A stretch of 64,000 nucleotides of DNA from Diphasiastrum complanatum (taxonomy: Eukaryota; Streptophyta; Lycopodiopsida; Lycopodiales; Lycopodiaceae): positions 37,898,195-37,962,194 of the forward strand of contig CM055110.1 in the NCBI GenBank assembly GCA_029204225.1, given 5' to 3'. The notes beneath the pieces were generated by a model. It worked only from the letters and a program-made list of their open reading frames with translations, made no database searches and was not told the origin of the DNA. The position numbers were made by a program, and so were the translations under genes. Shown piece after piece: positions 14,191-24,762 of this stretch (positions are counted from its first letter, which is position 1; the number at the start of each line of letters is the position of its first letter).

Positions 14191-14654
14191 TTAAAATGAC
14201 ACGGTAGCGAGACCAAGGAAATGCATTTGTCTTTTGAATAAATTTCAAATGTATTATTCAAATTCTAGTCTGCACATGCAGATATCAAAATATTTACTCT
14301 TGCTAGTAATGGTTTGTTGTGAACATATGTAATGTTCTACTTAAATTAGAAGATGAATTTGTGTTCAAATAAGAAGAGAAAATTATGAAGGAAATATGAC
14401 ATACAACTTTGATTGGCTCATTCATGTATGTTATGGTCTATATTGTTAACTTTCTAAAGATCTAGTGTAGTATGCTAATCATAACCACAATCATCATAGC
14501 TCAAGCACCCCAAGCTCTCAAAGATGGCACAACAAAAGTTAATGAATCACAAAGGAAAATCGTACATTTAGGAAACACAAAAAAATGCATGTCTTTAACA
14601 AGTGTCCTAAAATTGGCCCAAGGCCTATCAAACTAGGGTCGGGCCTAGTATTGC

Positions 14655-15721
14655 CAAATTTGGCCGACAAAATTGAGACATGCCCCCGAGTATATCAAGT
14701 TAGAAGATGTATCGGTTAAAATTGCGGGTAACCAGTTTGTCATTACTTTTGTAGTAATGGACTTACCAGAATCGCCCTCAGTTTATTAGATTTTATTAAG
14801 ACAACCATGGTTACGAGTTGCGCAAGTCATTCGTAACTAGAAAACAGGAAAGATCACAATTGAAAATCGTGAGTGCTCAAAATTGATCCATCGGGTTGAA
14901 AGTCAAAACTAAGCGATAATCCTATGGCTGATCTCTCTCTTTAAATTACAATTACATTTCTAGTCAATATTATGAACGCGGCATGGATATTGACAGAACC
15001 AATTCCATATTCTATTGAAGATTAACTTATTCATGTTAGTCATGCCTTATCTTATGATGACAATGCAGAACTTATTGATGAGCAGATCTTAAGCCATGCG
15101 GATCCTACACGGTTTGGAATTTGAAATATTTCTGATGATCCGCCAATGAAATTGCCAAAGCTAGTTATCATGAAGGAAGAAAAGTCTACAGGACCGATGA
15201 TGAAAAAAAAAAGAAGCTAAACAACATTATAACACCGTTATGAAATTAAAAACCCCACCAAACGAAGCAATTTCTGCGGTTGATCAAAAAGTTAGCAATC
15301 ATATTAATGTACCACCTTTATTGGATAAAGGAAAAGGCAAGATTGAAGATGATTCATCAAGTCAGAGCTCTAGGAAGACATCACCTTCTCGAAGTATTTC
15401 TACCAAGATATCTAAACAAAAAACAAGGTTAATCCCTTTGAACAAGAGAAAGCAGATGAAGTTCAACATGACATGTCGGATTTTCAAAAGTTATACTCTG
15501 GATGATGTTGTGAATATGCTACCAAAAGCCCTGAGGATCAATTGCCCAAAACACAAGGTGTTTACGATGGACCAACTAGGACGCAACCTATGAATTTAGC
15601 AAAACAAAGAAAAGCAGAGAAAATAGTTCAACTTGGAGCACAGTTTTGGCAGAACAGTCCAATGCGTTGAGAAAGTTGTTGGTCAAGTACTAGGATTGTT
15701 TTGCTTGGACATATTAAGACT
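14655..15721 (+). pseudogene. Ty3/gypsy relic (protease end and linker)
   Basis: At about 14690-14815 the translation gives a VSVKIAGNQFVITFVVMDLP segment followed by ILLRQPWLR, resembling the plant gypsy protease end in which the last motif is LLGRPWL. A Lys/Ser-rich linker follows (open frame 15240-15593). At about 15625-15715 an LGAQFW ... CFAWTY segment corresponds to the FAWSYEDL strand before the RT domain. The relic is cut exactly where the CATTAG-family copy 1 begins. Confidence 0.6.
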
Positions 15722-18560
15722 CATTAGAGGAGTTCTCAATATCAAAAAGACCCTTTGTAAAGATTCTTTTATTTTTTTTCTTTAGTTTTGACCGTCACCA
15801 GGCCCAATCAAAATGCACAGATTTGAAATCTACGTAATGTAGCTCAAAGTAATTGAGAAATAAAAATGCAATATAGAAAACTTTGAAATTTGTGTCCCGG
15901 CAGGATGGACGTATCCCATTGGTTTCTTCTTCCTGCCCAACACGTGCTAATCTGCCCGACGTCAATACCTCAAGTTAAATTTACTTGACTATGCTGGTTA
16001 GTATAATGAAATTTTCTAACTATACTAGTTACAGTTATAGAAATATAGTATGTACAGTTACATAAAATATGGTATACGCAGTAACTGTGACTATGTTGGC
16101 ATTCACATTAGATTAAATGTGATATGAAAAATTGAAATTAAGTATCATATCAAAGATTTTTGGTGCCCAAGCTTTGAAAATAGCAATGGCAAGGAGACCC
16201 AGATCTACAATCGAGTCTGTGATTCTTTACAATGAGAAAGATGAAGCTGATAACTGGAAGCCCACAAAATATACGAAGAATTCATGGGTATTGCTGCATC
16301 CATCATCAAAGGGCAATTTTTGACAAAAGAAAAGAGCAAAAATGACTTACAAATCTTATTGGAAAGCAAAAAATTTGAAGTTTAATACTACCCCGGGAGG
16401 TCAATCGATATCAGAAGTCTTAGTACAACATGTATATATGCATTCAAAAATCAAAGTACATGATATCAATCCTCATGATCATCAAAATGTAATTGTAAGT
16501 ATATCAAAACATATGCACTCTACAACAATCATAGGTGATTTTCTTTATTGATGCTCTTCAGATTATGATTTAAATGTTTCAACATTGTTTTTTTCTTTCA
16601 GATTTATATCCACCATGCATAAGTGAATGGGAGCCTGCACAATCACTTGCAGGAACATTAGACGTGATTCACTCTGATGTTGGAAAGCTGCAATACGGAG
16701 GAAGAAGTCCAAAGGAACTTGCAGATTGTGGTATCTATTTTTATGAATCTTTATATACGCCAGAAATAGATGGAGGTTTTGGCAAGCTCAAAGCAATTCC
16801 ATTGCCTAATTTTCAAAGTGATGAGTGGCCTACTCCTAATAGCATTGTTTCTGAATCCTTGAGATGCAAACTACTCATTGATATTAGAAATGTTATGAAG
16901 ATAAGCACAGGCTCGAAAATTGTTCACCTAAGTTGGTTTATCTCATTACATATATTTGTTGATTTTTTCTCGAGTGCTAATGTTCGTAGGACACCAACTT
17001 TATTTGTTTGCAAGGATTTATCATATGAGACTTTGTCAAATCTCATGGATCAAGGCTGGGATAGTAAAACAAATAATGACATAGAATGCAGGATTAAAAA
17101 GTCCTCAATGATCTTTTGTTATCATATCGAAATGCAAATGCTTAGTCTCACATTTAGCTACCAAAGATGCAAGAAAATTGAAGGTACATGGCTACCACTG
17201 GATCAAGACTTTGAACTAAAAGGTCACACAAACCGAATGGAGATAAGCATTATCTACAATGAGAATATTTGACTATGGTTGAGGTGGAAGAGCATTGGAA
17301 GCTTGATTGTATCATAACAGAGCTCATGCTATTACAAATCAATCTACCAACATATTTCAGATTTATCATCAACGGAAGACTCGTAAGTGCTTTATGTTTA
17401 TTGCCATTTCAAAATAGAACAAAATAATTGAGAATGTCATCATTTACAATTGCACATTCACTAATATTTGTCATGTCACAGATGCGAAAAAGATAGGAGC
17501 TGATAACGTGCTGCAAAGATCTACCTACAACAATCACCATTGTGGGAGAAAAATAGTTTCAAATAAACTTTAGTAAAATTCTGTGTATACACTCTTTCAT
17601 TCAATAAATGAAAGCCCAAGTTGGGCATCAATACATGTATTTTGTGCTCCCAAATTCATAAAATGGAGCATCATTTGATATATCAATGTATATCTAGACA
17701 CTCGCAAAAGACTGCAATATGATATTGCAAGGGATTCCAGGAAAGAATTGTCGCTTCTCAGCAATTTTTTTCCGCAGGGTATCTAGGAAAACAATGACAC
17801 TTTGTCGCACTGTATCCTTGGTGCTTGCTCACCAACTGTGAAGTTTCTGTTGATGCCTTATCATACCAAGTATGTCTACTTCTTTACTTGTAATCATTGT
17901 ATCATCTATCTAATGGAATTCTTCATTGTTTTTTGCAGTGATCATTGGAGCTTAACTATAGTTTCTGTAAATATTACAACAAATAATGTCGTAAATCTTT
18001 TTTGTGTAAAGATGAATTCTGTCAGAAACACACATAAGGATATTGACTCACTGCTGCTGGAGTTGCGTAAATATTTTCCAATAGAGAATACCACAGCAAG
18101 AACATGTGAAATTGTGAGTATTAAGGTAATCATTGAACATTCCTTATGTATTTTTGTTTATCATCATTTTTAAATGTTAGTATCTTCGTCCCATTATTAA
18201 TCGATTGAATTTATTGCAGACACCCCAGCAAAATGACTCATTTAGTTGTGCATGGTGTACTCTATACAATGCCAAATTATTTTTTGAGTGGTACAATCTT
18301 CAAGAGGATGTTGATATTTCAAAGGTGAGCTATTAGCCCTTTCTCTTTTATCTTCATGTAAGATATTGTTTGTTATTAATAGTCATCTAATATGTTGTCT
18401 ATTGTAGTTTTCCCTCTATGATTATACAACTGGCGAGGTGTACAAATTTCGACAAGAGCTCATCTTTAGTCTATTGGCCAGGTCAACTGCTGGAAAGACT
18501 GATGCTGGGCCTTCTAATCCAGACAATGTTTAGATTTTGAATGAGGTTGGTCAATTTGTA
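15722..18560 (+). mobile_element. CATTAG-family DNA element, copy 1 (unrecognised family)
   Basis: The left end is sharp: CATTAGAGGAGTT at 15722 interrupts a gypsy relic in mid-domain, and the same 13-mer starts copy 2 inside a copia relic and both ends of copy 3 (one base differing at the 44091 end). About 460 bp of non-coding leader, alignable with copies 2 and 3, precedes the gene. The gene (16186-18533) keeps introns, which argues for DNA-level copying rather than retroposition. The right end is not resolved; an inverted fragment of the same family starts about 100 bp further on. No target-site duplication could be identified. Confidence 0.6.
16186..18533 (+). pseudogene. CATTAG-family gene B, copy 1: unknown N-terminal domain plus C48/Ulp1-like protease
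   Basis: The first exon begins MARRPRSTIESVILYNEKDE and ends near 16494, with a TGA at 16321-16323. After an intron (GTAAGT to CAG) the second exon (16602 onward) encodes an unfamiliar domain starting LYPPCISEWEPAQSL, with the marks SDEW, WFISLHIFVDFF and RRTPTLFVCKD. Further exons lead to three well-kept ones: 17939-18113, 18220-18324 and 18408-18533. They give NDHWSLTIVSVN (catalytic His, spliced from 17869), TPQQNDSFSCAWCTLYNAK (catalytic Cys, possible Gln), then SLYDYTTGE to the stop. This His/Cys layout is that of C48 (Ulp1) peptidases, which cleave SUMO-like proteins and are carried by several plant transposons. The usual Asp after the His is not evident (FCVKMNS). At least one frameshift near 17270 and the TGA suggest an inactive gene. 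Confidence 0.6.
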
Positions 18561-18639
18561 GATACCCAAGCTGAATAGATAGACATAGTTTCTTACTAAT
18601 ATAGAGATATAGACATACATTGAAATTCGACATATAGTG

Positions 18640-19120
18640 AATACAAAAAAATAATTACTTGCATAGTTGTACAAAATCCCCAAATTCGGGTGATATTTTA
18701 TTGAATACAGATATCAGTTTGTACAATTGATTGTATGGATTTTTATTGTTCTTCTACAATGTTGATATCTGTTGGAAGATCCTTGTACGATGTTGTGTTT
18801 TCCTATCCTTTTTGTATCTGCATGAAAGATAGCAACTTGTTAATTTTTTTATTCTCTGAACAAAGTTACATATATAATCATTGGCTGATTTGCAAATCAC
18901 AATTAAATCTTACCAGCTTTCCATTGATAATGAATCTGAAGTGTTCTGGTAGAATTTCATTGTGCATTAAGACCAGCTCTTGTCTGATATAACTCAAGCT
19001 CCAATGATCCTCCACTACAATTGTAGTTAGCATATCTTCATTGTTGAAAATGTGGACTCCTTTTTATCTGTGTGACCATCCATTTGAAAGTCTTGATCCA
19101 GTGGCATCGAGGTCCCAGTT
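18640..19120 (-). pseudogene. CATTAG-family gene B fragment, copy 4
   Basis: Read on the minus strand, this segment aligns with 17190-17640 of copy 1. The shared order is an ACTGGATCAAGACTTT block; EDHWSLSYIRQELVLM and FRFIINGKL (copy 1: EEHWKLDCIITELMLL and FRFIINGRL); then AAAAGGATAGGA; then an ATTCAATAAA tail. The two differ at roughly a quarter of positions, so this is a separate insertion lying tail-to-tail with copy 1, not a foldback of it. It joins a copia relic near 19120. Confidence 0.6.
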
Positions 19121-19124
19121 ATTA

Positions 19125-19879
19125 GTTTCCATCGCATGACCGATTTGGACGAAGCTCATTTGGACGAAGCTCATTTGGACGAAGCATGCCTTGGTATTAA
19201 AATCCACAGAGACATAAATTGAAAGTTGATCTACATTACTCAACAGAGGTACATCTACAATATGTTCGTCAGATATAATCTGATTAATTGCAAGTTAGCT
19301 CTCTCACCAATGGAACCAGGTCTCAAATTGGACCAGTGTCCTCAAACAATACAAGAGAAGAAGCAGATGCGTGAGTATCCTCACCATTCAATTATAGGAT
19401 CTCTTATGTACGCAATGATTTGTATCAGGCCAGAGCTCTCTCAGTTAGTATATGACCAACCCTAGTGTAACACATTGGAAGGCTCTTATCAGAGTTATGA
19501 GATATCTTCGAGCTACTATGAACTTTTGCATTTGTTATGGAGCAGTTGGTAACGACAGTGGTTACACAAATGCAAGTTGGGCAGGAGATGTAGACACTCG
19601 TAAATCCACTTCCGAATTCACATTCTTCCTCAACAATAGTCCAATTCCCTGAAACAGTCACAAACAATCTTCGATAGCTCTATCTTTTATAGAATCAGAG
19701 TATATCATAGCCTCACAAGCTACAAAGGAAGCGATTTGGTTGAGAAACTTACTTTCAGATATCAAATCAATATGCTCCAACATTGTTATTTTGTGATAAT
19801 CAAAGTGCCATTGCCTTGTCAACCAACCCTAGATTTCATTCTAGGAGTAAGTATATTGAATTGAAATATCACTCTGTCA
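19125..19879 (+). pseudogene. Ty1/copia relic (end of RT, RNase H)
   Basis: Standard copia landmarks occur in order: LGIKIHRDIN (near 19190), YPHHSIIGSLMYAMICIRPE (19376-19436), ASWAGDVDTRKSTSEF (near 19580), ESEYIIASQATKEAIWL (near 19695) and SKYIELKYHSV (near 19850). A 15-bp unit (ATTTGGACGAAGCTC) is repeated about three times at 19142-19186 and adds in-frame DEAHL repeats before LGIKI. Frameshifts and stops make it inactive. CATTAG copy 2 interrupts it at 19880. Confidence 0.8.
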
Positions 19880-21305
19880 CATTAGAGGAGTTCCAAAATA
19901 ATAAAAAAACCTTTTGTAAAGATGTTTTTTAATTTTTATTTTTCCTAATTTTGTCCGCCATTTGGCCCAATAAAAATGCATATATTTGAAATCTACGTAA
20001 CGTAGATGGAAAAAATAAAGCTATAAGAATTAACTTTTAAAAATTTTAAGTTTGCCATTGGGCAGGATGGGAGAATGCTATTGGTGGACAGTGTCAGCCG
20101 CCCCGAACGTGTGAATATGTCTGACAACATTGTCTCTAGTTAAATATTTAACCACATTGGTTAATATGTTTATAAATTTTAAACTACACAGGTTTGCCAA
20201 CGGTAAGTAATCACATGCATTGGAATTGGTGACATGCATCACAGTTAGACAGTAAGCATAGTTACCACATGTTGTTACTGTGGTCCAGTTGCCCGTTCAC
20301 ATTTAATAAGTATCATATAAGTTTGAATTGATTTGGCATTTCATAGATTTGAGAATTTAGTGCTAAACTTTGGTGACAAACACTATGGCCAGGAGACCAA
20401 GATCCAGAATTGAATCGGTGATTTTTCACAATGAGAAGGATGAAGCTGGATTTTGGAAACCAACAAGATACATAAAAAAAACTCATGGGTTCTACTGCAT
20501 CCGTCCTCAAAAGGCATGTTTAGACCAAGGAAGAAGGCAAAGATCCTTGATTTAAGGACTTTTCTAGGAGGGCAATCAATCTTAGAAGTCTTGGTTCGGC
20601 ATGTCTATATGCATTCAGAACTGTATCTACAAGATTTCAATATTCATGATCGCCAAAAATGTAACTGTAAGTTCAAAAATTGTTGGGATCTATATTTTAA
20701 CATTCATGATTTTAAAACTTTTTGAAATCATATTAGTTATCATATATGTATTGCATTCTTGCAGATTTATATCCATCTAGCATAAGTGAATGGGAGCCAA
20801 CACAATCCCTAGCAGGTATATTGGATGTGATTCATTCGGATATTGGAAAATTACAATACAGAGGAAGAACTTCTAAGGAGCTTGTAGATAGCGGTATATT
20901 TTTCTATGAGTCCAAGTACATTCCAGATATGCATGGAGGTTTCAGAAAGCTTGAAAATATACCACTATCACATTTTGGAAGTGATGAATGGCTTGCACCT
21001 GATAGTATTGTGTCAGAATCTTTTAGATGCAAATTACTGTTAGATTTGAAAACTCAATGAAAGCGAGCACTGGATCAAAAGTCAATAGATTACATTGGTT
21101 TATGTCCTTATATGTATTTGTAGATTTTTTTTCAAATGCAAATGTTCGTAGAACACCAACATTATTTGTTTGTAAGGATGTGCCAAATGACACTCTTTCA
21201 AATATGATGGATGTGGGTTGGGAATGCAAGGCAGTTGGAGATATTGAATGTAGAATTAAGAAATCTTCTATGATATTTCATTATTGCATTGCGAGACAAA
21301 TGCTT
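19880..21305 (+). mobile_element. CATTAG-family element, copy 2 (right side missing)
   Basis: It starts with CATTAGAGGAGTT at 19880 within a copia RNase H sequence. Gene B exon 1 begins ATG at 20395 (MARRPRSRIESVIFHNEKDE) and shifts frame in an A-run near 20472, after which KNSWVLLHPSSKG continues in another frame. The conserved intron follows (GTAAGT near 20670 to CAG near 20764). Exon 2 encodes LYPSSISEWEPTQSLAG, FGSDEWLAPDSIVSES, a frameshift near 21045, then WFMSLYVFVDFF and RRTPTLFVCKDV. Unlike copies 1 and 3 it has no TGA after SSKG. It ends at a junction with a gypsy gag near 21305, so the protease part is absent. Confidence 0.6.
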
Positions 21306-21739
21306 CTGCAATTCTGTGTTCTTTGCCGCATCTGTAGCAGCCGTAATTTCTTCCACCTTGATGTTGAGTTTGAGCTGCATAGGCCGAAACATATTCATTT
21401 ATGGCTGGATCCATAAATGGTTCATCTGGTCCGTACCATTGCTGCTGCTCAGGTTGAGGTGGCATTTGCATTTCTTGTTTCGCTGCTGTCAAGTTTACAT
21501 GGGCCACTTGTTGATTGGCTGGCCCTAGTGGAGCAGGTAAGGCCATGCATTGTGGTTGATTGGGTGCGTCGTACCTTGGTGCTGCATTAGGTGCCCCTTG
21601 ATGATAAGGATAAGAAGTCTGAGAAGGACTTCTCTTTTGTTGAACAACCCTGGGGTTAAACGGGCAAAATGCCCTATCGTTATCTTGTGCAAGGGTACTT
21701 TAGCTGTTTTTGCAAGTAAAAAATCTGATATCTTTCAGA

Positions 21740-22460
21740 TCTCTGGGAAGTAACTCTCGCAAGCTTCACAGTAGCTGGATCTGGGTCAGATCTCACTATA
21801 GAATTCTCTGCGAGAGTTAACTCTCGCAAGAAGTGAAAATCTCATTGTCTACGAGGGTTCAAAATCACTTTTTGTGTTTGATCTTCACCAGATCTTCATA
21901 CTAAATCTCGTAGGCTTCATCATTGATGTAATTTGACATTCTGAATCGAGTGAGAGTGTCTGCGAGAGTTCTTACTGGAAGGATTTGCTGGATCTTCACT
22001 TTTTAGTGATTTTTTAGCACTTCAATCTATTTTTTTGCTCATTGGAATCAAACTAACTCTCGCAAGCTCTTATGTGTCCTGGTCTCACTGAGATGGAACT
22101 TCAGAATCCTCTGTGAGAGTTCTTGACTACTGGAACTGAAAATTTCACTGTCTGCAAGGGTTCACTAGTACTTTCCCGTCATTTTTTCACTGGGAACTCT
22201 CGCACAGGCAGTTATACATCAAACTAACTCTCGCAAGCTTCTTTGTGTCTTGGTCTCACTAAGATGGAACTTCAGAGGGCTCTGCGAGAGTTCTTATGAA
22301 GATTTGAATTTTTCTGAATTTTTTCAAGGGTTTTTTGAATTTTTTATGATTTTTTCTCTGATTTTTACAATCTACTTGGAACTAACTCTCGCAGGCTTCT
22401 ATGCAGGTCTGGGATAGTACCTTGGAGCTGCTGCCAGTCATGCAAGGGTTAATTCTCACT
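21740..22460 (-). repeat. gypsy leader with many inverted CTCTCGCA / TGCGAGAG motifs
   Basis: The octamer CTCTCGCA and its complement recur about every 50-100 bp, usually as convergent pairs such as AACTCTCGCAAGCTT followed by CTGCGAGAGTT. Related blocks lie at 56050-56720 and 63010-64000. In the element RNA the pairs could form a ladder of stems between the PBS and gag. Confidence 0.7.
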
Positions 22461-22721
22461 GATTCTGGAGATATAAAAATATGATGAGTTTTTTTGGCTC
22501 TTTTTCCCTCCAAAATGTAGATTGGTATGTTTTTTGAGTTTTTTGGATAATTGGTTTTGTTCATGGCCTCCTCTACCCTCTCACACCTCCTCCACTATCT
22601 ATGAACAGTCCAAACACAAAAAATACAGAAAACTAACTCTAAACTCCCAAAACTCTACCTAAACTACTCTAAAAAGCAAGAAAATAGCTAAAATGTAGCT
22701 AAACTAGTTAGTGGAAGCCTA

Positions 22722-22739
22722 TCCCCGGCAACGGCACCA
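22722..22739 (-). promoter_or_regulatory. tRNA-Asp-type primer-binding site
   Basis: The minus strand reads TGGTGCCGTTGCCGGGGA, one base from the Athila/Tat PBS TGGCGCCGTTGCCGGGGA, and lies one base from the LTR end. Confidence 0.85.
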
Positions 22740-22740
22740 C

Positions 22741-23561
22741 TGTGGGATTGAGGATCTCTTGTAGTATAGCCCTTCTGCATGTCAACAAAGGTTAGATCAC
22801 TGGATAGGTACCTAACTATGCATAGATGCTACTTTTAGTTAATTTCCTACTTTCTCCCTTAACTCTACTCACCACTATACTACTCCTCTTTAACTCTACT
22901 CCTCTACACTAACATTCATCATGGTTTTGGTTGAAGAGAAGGAATGGAGAAGAAGAGATTGAGAAGGGAAGAGAAAGAGAGAGATAGAGAGTGAGGGTGG
23001 AGGTTAGCTCAAATGCTCCTTATGCTTGCTAATGGAAAAGCATTCACTATGGCAAACAATAAACATGGAAATAGAAAGCAATGGAGAACACAATCAAGAG
23101 CAATAGCAAGTAGTGAATAGCAAATGAGGATGCTTCTCTTCCAAAAATGGTAGAGTTTCCTCCTTCTCATTAAGCATCCAAATAGTGTACAAATGGTGCC
23201 TTTTTATAAAATAAGGAAGGCCCTTGCCCCTCAATCTTATTGGCTAATATTCACAATGATCCTATCCATTCATCTTGGACCCAACTTGATCCGAGGGTCC
23301 ACAAAAAGTACATTAGAAATCACATGATTCATGTGAGTCCCAATTTGGACCCAACTCTAAAAAGTGATCTCTAAGTTTAAAAATGACATTGGGCCTCTAG
23401 TTTTATTTTAATTCCAAGGCCCAAGTCAAGTTTATTTTATTTACAACTCTAATTGCGTGCTCATTGGGCCATGGGCTTATACACGCAGAATGCCATGCCC
23501 TCGCAACACATTTTATTGGAGGATTTTATTTATTTGAACTTTGTTGGGAATACCCCCAACA
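22741..23561 (-). repeat. LTR of the Asp-PBS gypsy element, copy A
   Basis: Read on the minus strand it starts TGTTGGGGGTATTCC and ends CCTCAATCCCACA, giving canonical TG...CA ends over 821 bp next to the PBS. Related sequence in the same orientation lies at about 57660-58373. The outer end joins copia protease sequence at 23562. Confidence 0.8.
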
Positions 23562-24600
23562 GTGAGTACTATCATCACCAAGATGAACATACTTCTTTGT
23601 GCTGTAAGACGTATGGGATTGGAAAATCTCACGATGATTGGTCATATGTTGAGTTGCTCTAGGATTCAGAAACCACGAATCATCCGAATTCGCGTATTTG
23701 TCTTTGACCATAAAAGCGTCTTCATCCATTTTGACTTGAGGAGATATTGTAACTGTATTTGCTTGTTGATCAGGTTGCTTGGCTACATTATTCACTTTGA
23801 GAATTCGGCAATCCTGGATCTCATGGTTATTGCGTTTGCAATACCTGCAAAACATCTTCTTCTTTAACGAATGTGGATTTGATGATTGTTCTTGACTTTG
23901 AGTCTGTTTCTGATTCGATGTAGACTGCTTGGAACTTTTCTGCTTCTGTCGCTTCGAGCCCTTGTTGACATATAGAGCATGAGACGAAGTGTCTTGACTT
24001 CTTCGATTATGTTCTTGCAACAACATAGTGATAATTATGGTAAAACCTGCGTGTGTCATGATGATCATCACCCAGTTCTCATATGTAGAGGATAGGCTTG
24101 AAAGTAATGTCATAATTGTGTCTTTATCATCTATGACTGATCCGACAGTGGCCATCTATTGCAAGAGATTCTTAAACTGATTAATGTGACTCTGAAGAAA
24201 ATCACCATTTGACATCTTGAGTGTGAAGAATTTCCTTCGAAGATGTAACTTAGTAGTTACGTCTCTCACATCATACAATGAGCTCAAGGTGTTCCAAACT
24301 TCTTTTGAAGTTTAAGATTCAGCTATGTGGCCAATTTGAGTATTTGATATATTGAGGATAATAAGTGCGAAAGCTTTACTATCCTTCGATTTCCATTTTG
24401 AGTCTTCTGTGTCGTCTTCAAGTTTCACTTCGATACCTATAACAACACTCCACAACTCGTTGGCGATTAGCAAGGTCTTAATCTTAAATTTTCACAAATG
24501 ATAATTGGATCCATTCAGTTTGTCTGCGATAAGACCAGCTTTACTTTGAGAATCCATCTGAAACTTAGTCTGTCGATTGTATCGATGACGCTAAGATGTA
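23562..24600 (-). pseudogene. Ty1/copia gag and protease relic
   Basis: The minus-strand frame from 24155 reads a UBN2-type gag end (LLSSLSSTYENWVMIIMTH), a Lys/Gln-rich linker, the zinc knuckle CRYCKRNNHEIQDC, then SWFLNPRATQHMTNH, in which the protease DSGA has become NPRA. Upstream in 24160-24600 the rest of gag is scattered over frames. The protease is cut at 23561 by the gypsy LTR. It is inactive because the catalytic Asp is lost and the gene is broken. Confidence 0.75.
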
Positions 24601-24750
24601 GTAATGCCAACAACAGGAGATTAATTCTTTGATACTGAAAGGATAAAAGGAACTAAAGAACATGATATCAATTTGATATCAAAAGATATTAGGTAATAGA
24701 GCTTTTTGCTCTGATATCAAAATAGTATTAGACCCTGAAGAAGAATCAAC

Positions 24751-24762
24751 GCTCTAATACCA
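24751..24762 (-). promoter_or_regulatory. copia primer-binding site (initiator Met-tRNA type, one mismatch)
   Basis: The minus strand reads TGGTATTAGAGC; the plant copia standard is TGGTATCAGAGC. It separates the LTR at 24763 from the gag relic. Confidence 0.7.

Larger units (their letters stand above)
21306..23561 (-). mobile_element. Ty3/gypsy element (Asp-tRNA PBS), copy A, 5' portion only
   Basis: On the minus strand, in order: 5' LTR (23561-22741), primer-binding site, a long leader full of CTCTCGCA motifs, and part of gag ending at the junction with CATTAG copy 2. The gag end (21546-21306) matches the copy at 57312-57590, including AINEYVSAYAAQTQ and NYGCYRCGKEH. The PBS type is the one used by Athila/Tat elements. 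No pol is left. The LTR lies in a copia protease sequence, so this element is younger than that copia relic. Confidence 0.7.

Noticed and set aside
18640-19120. Copies 1 and 4 as arms of one foldback element
   Set aside because: The inverted segment covers only an internal part of copy 1 and differs at about a quarter of positions, so it is better explained as a separate insertion.
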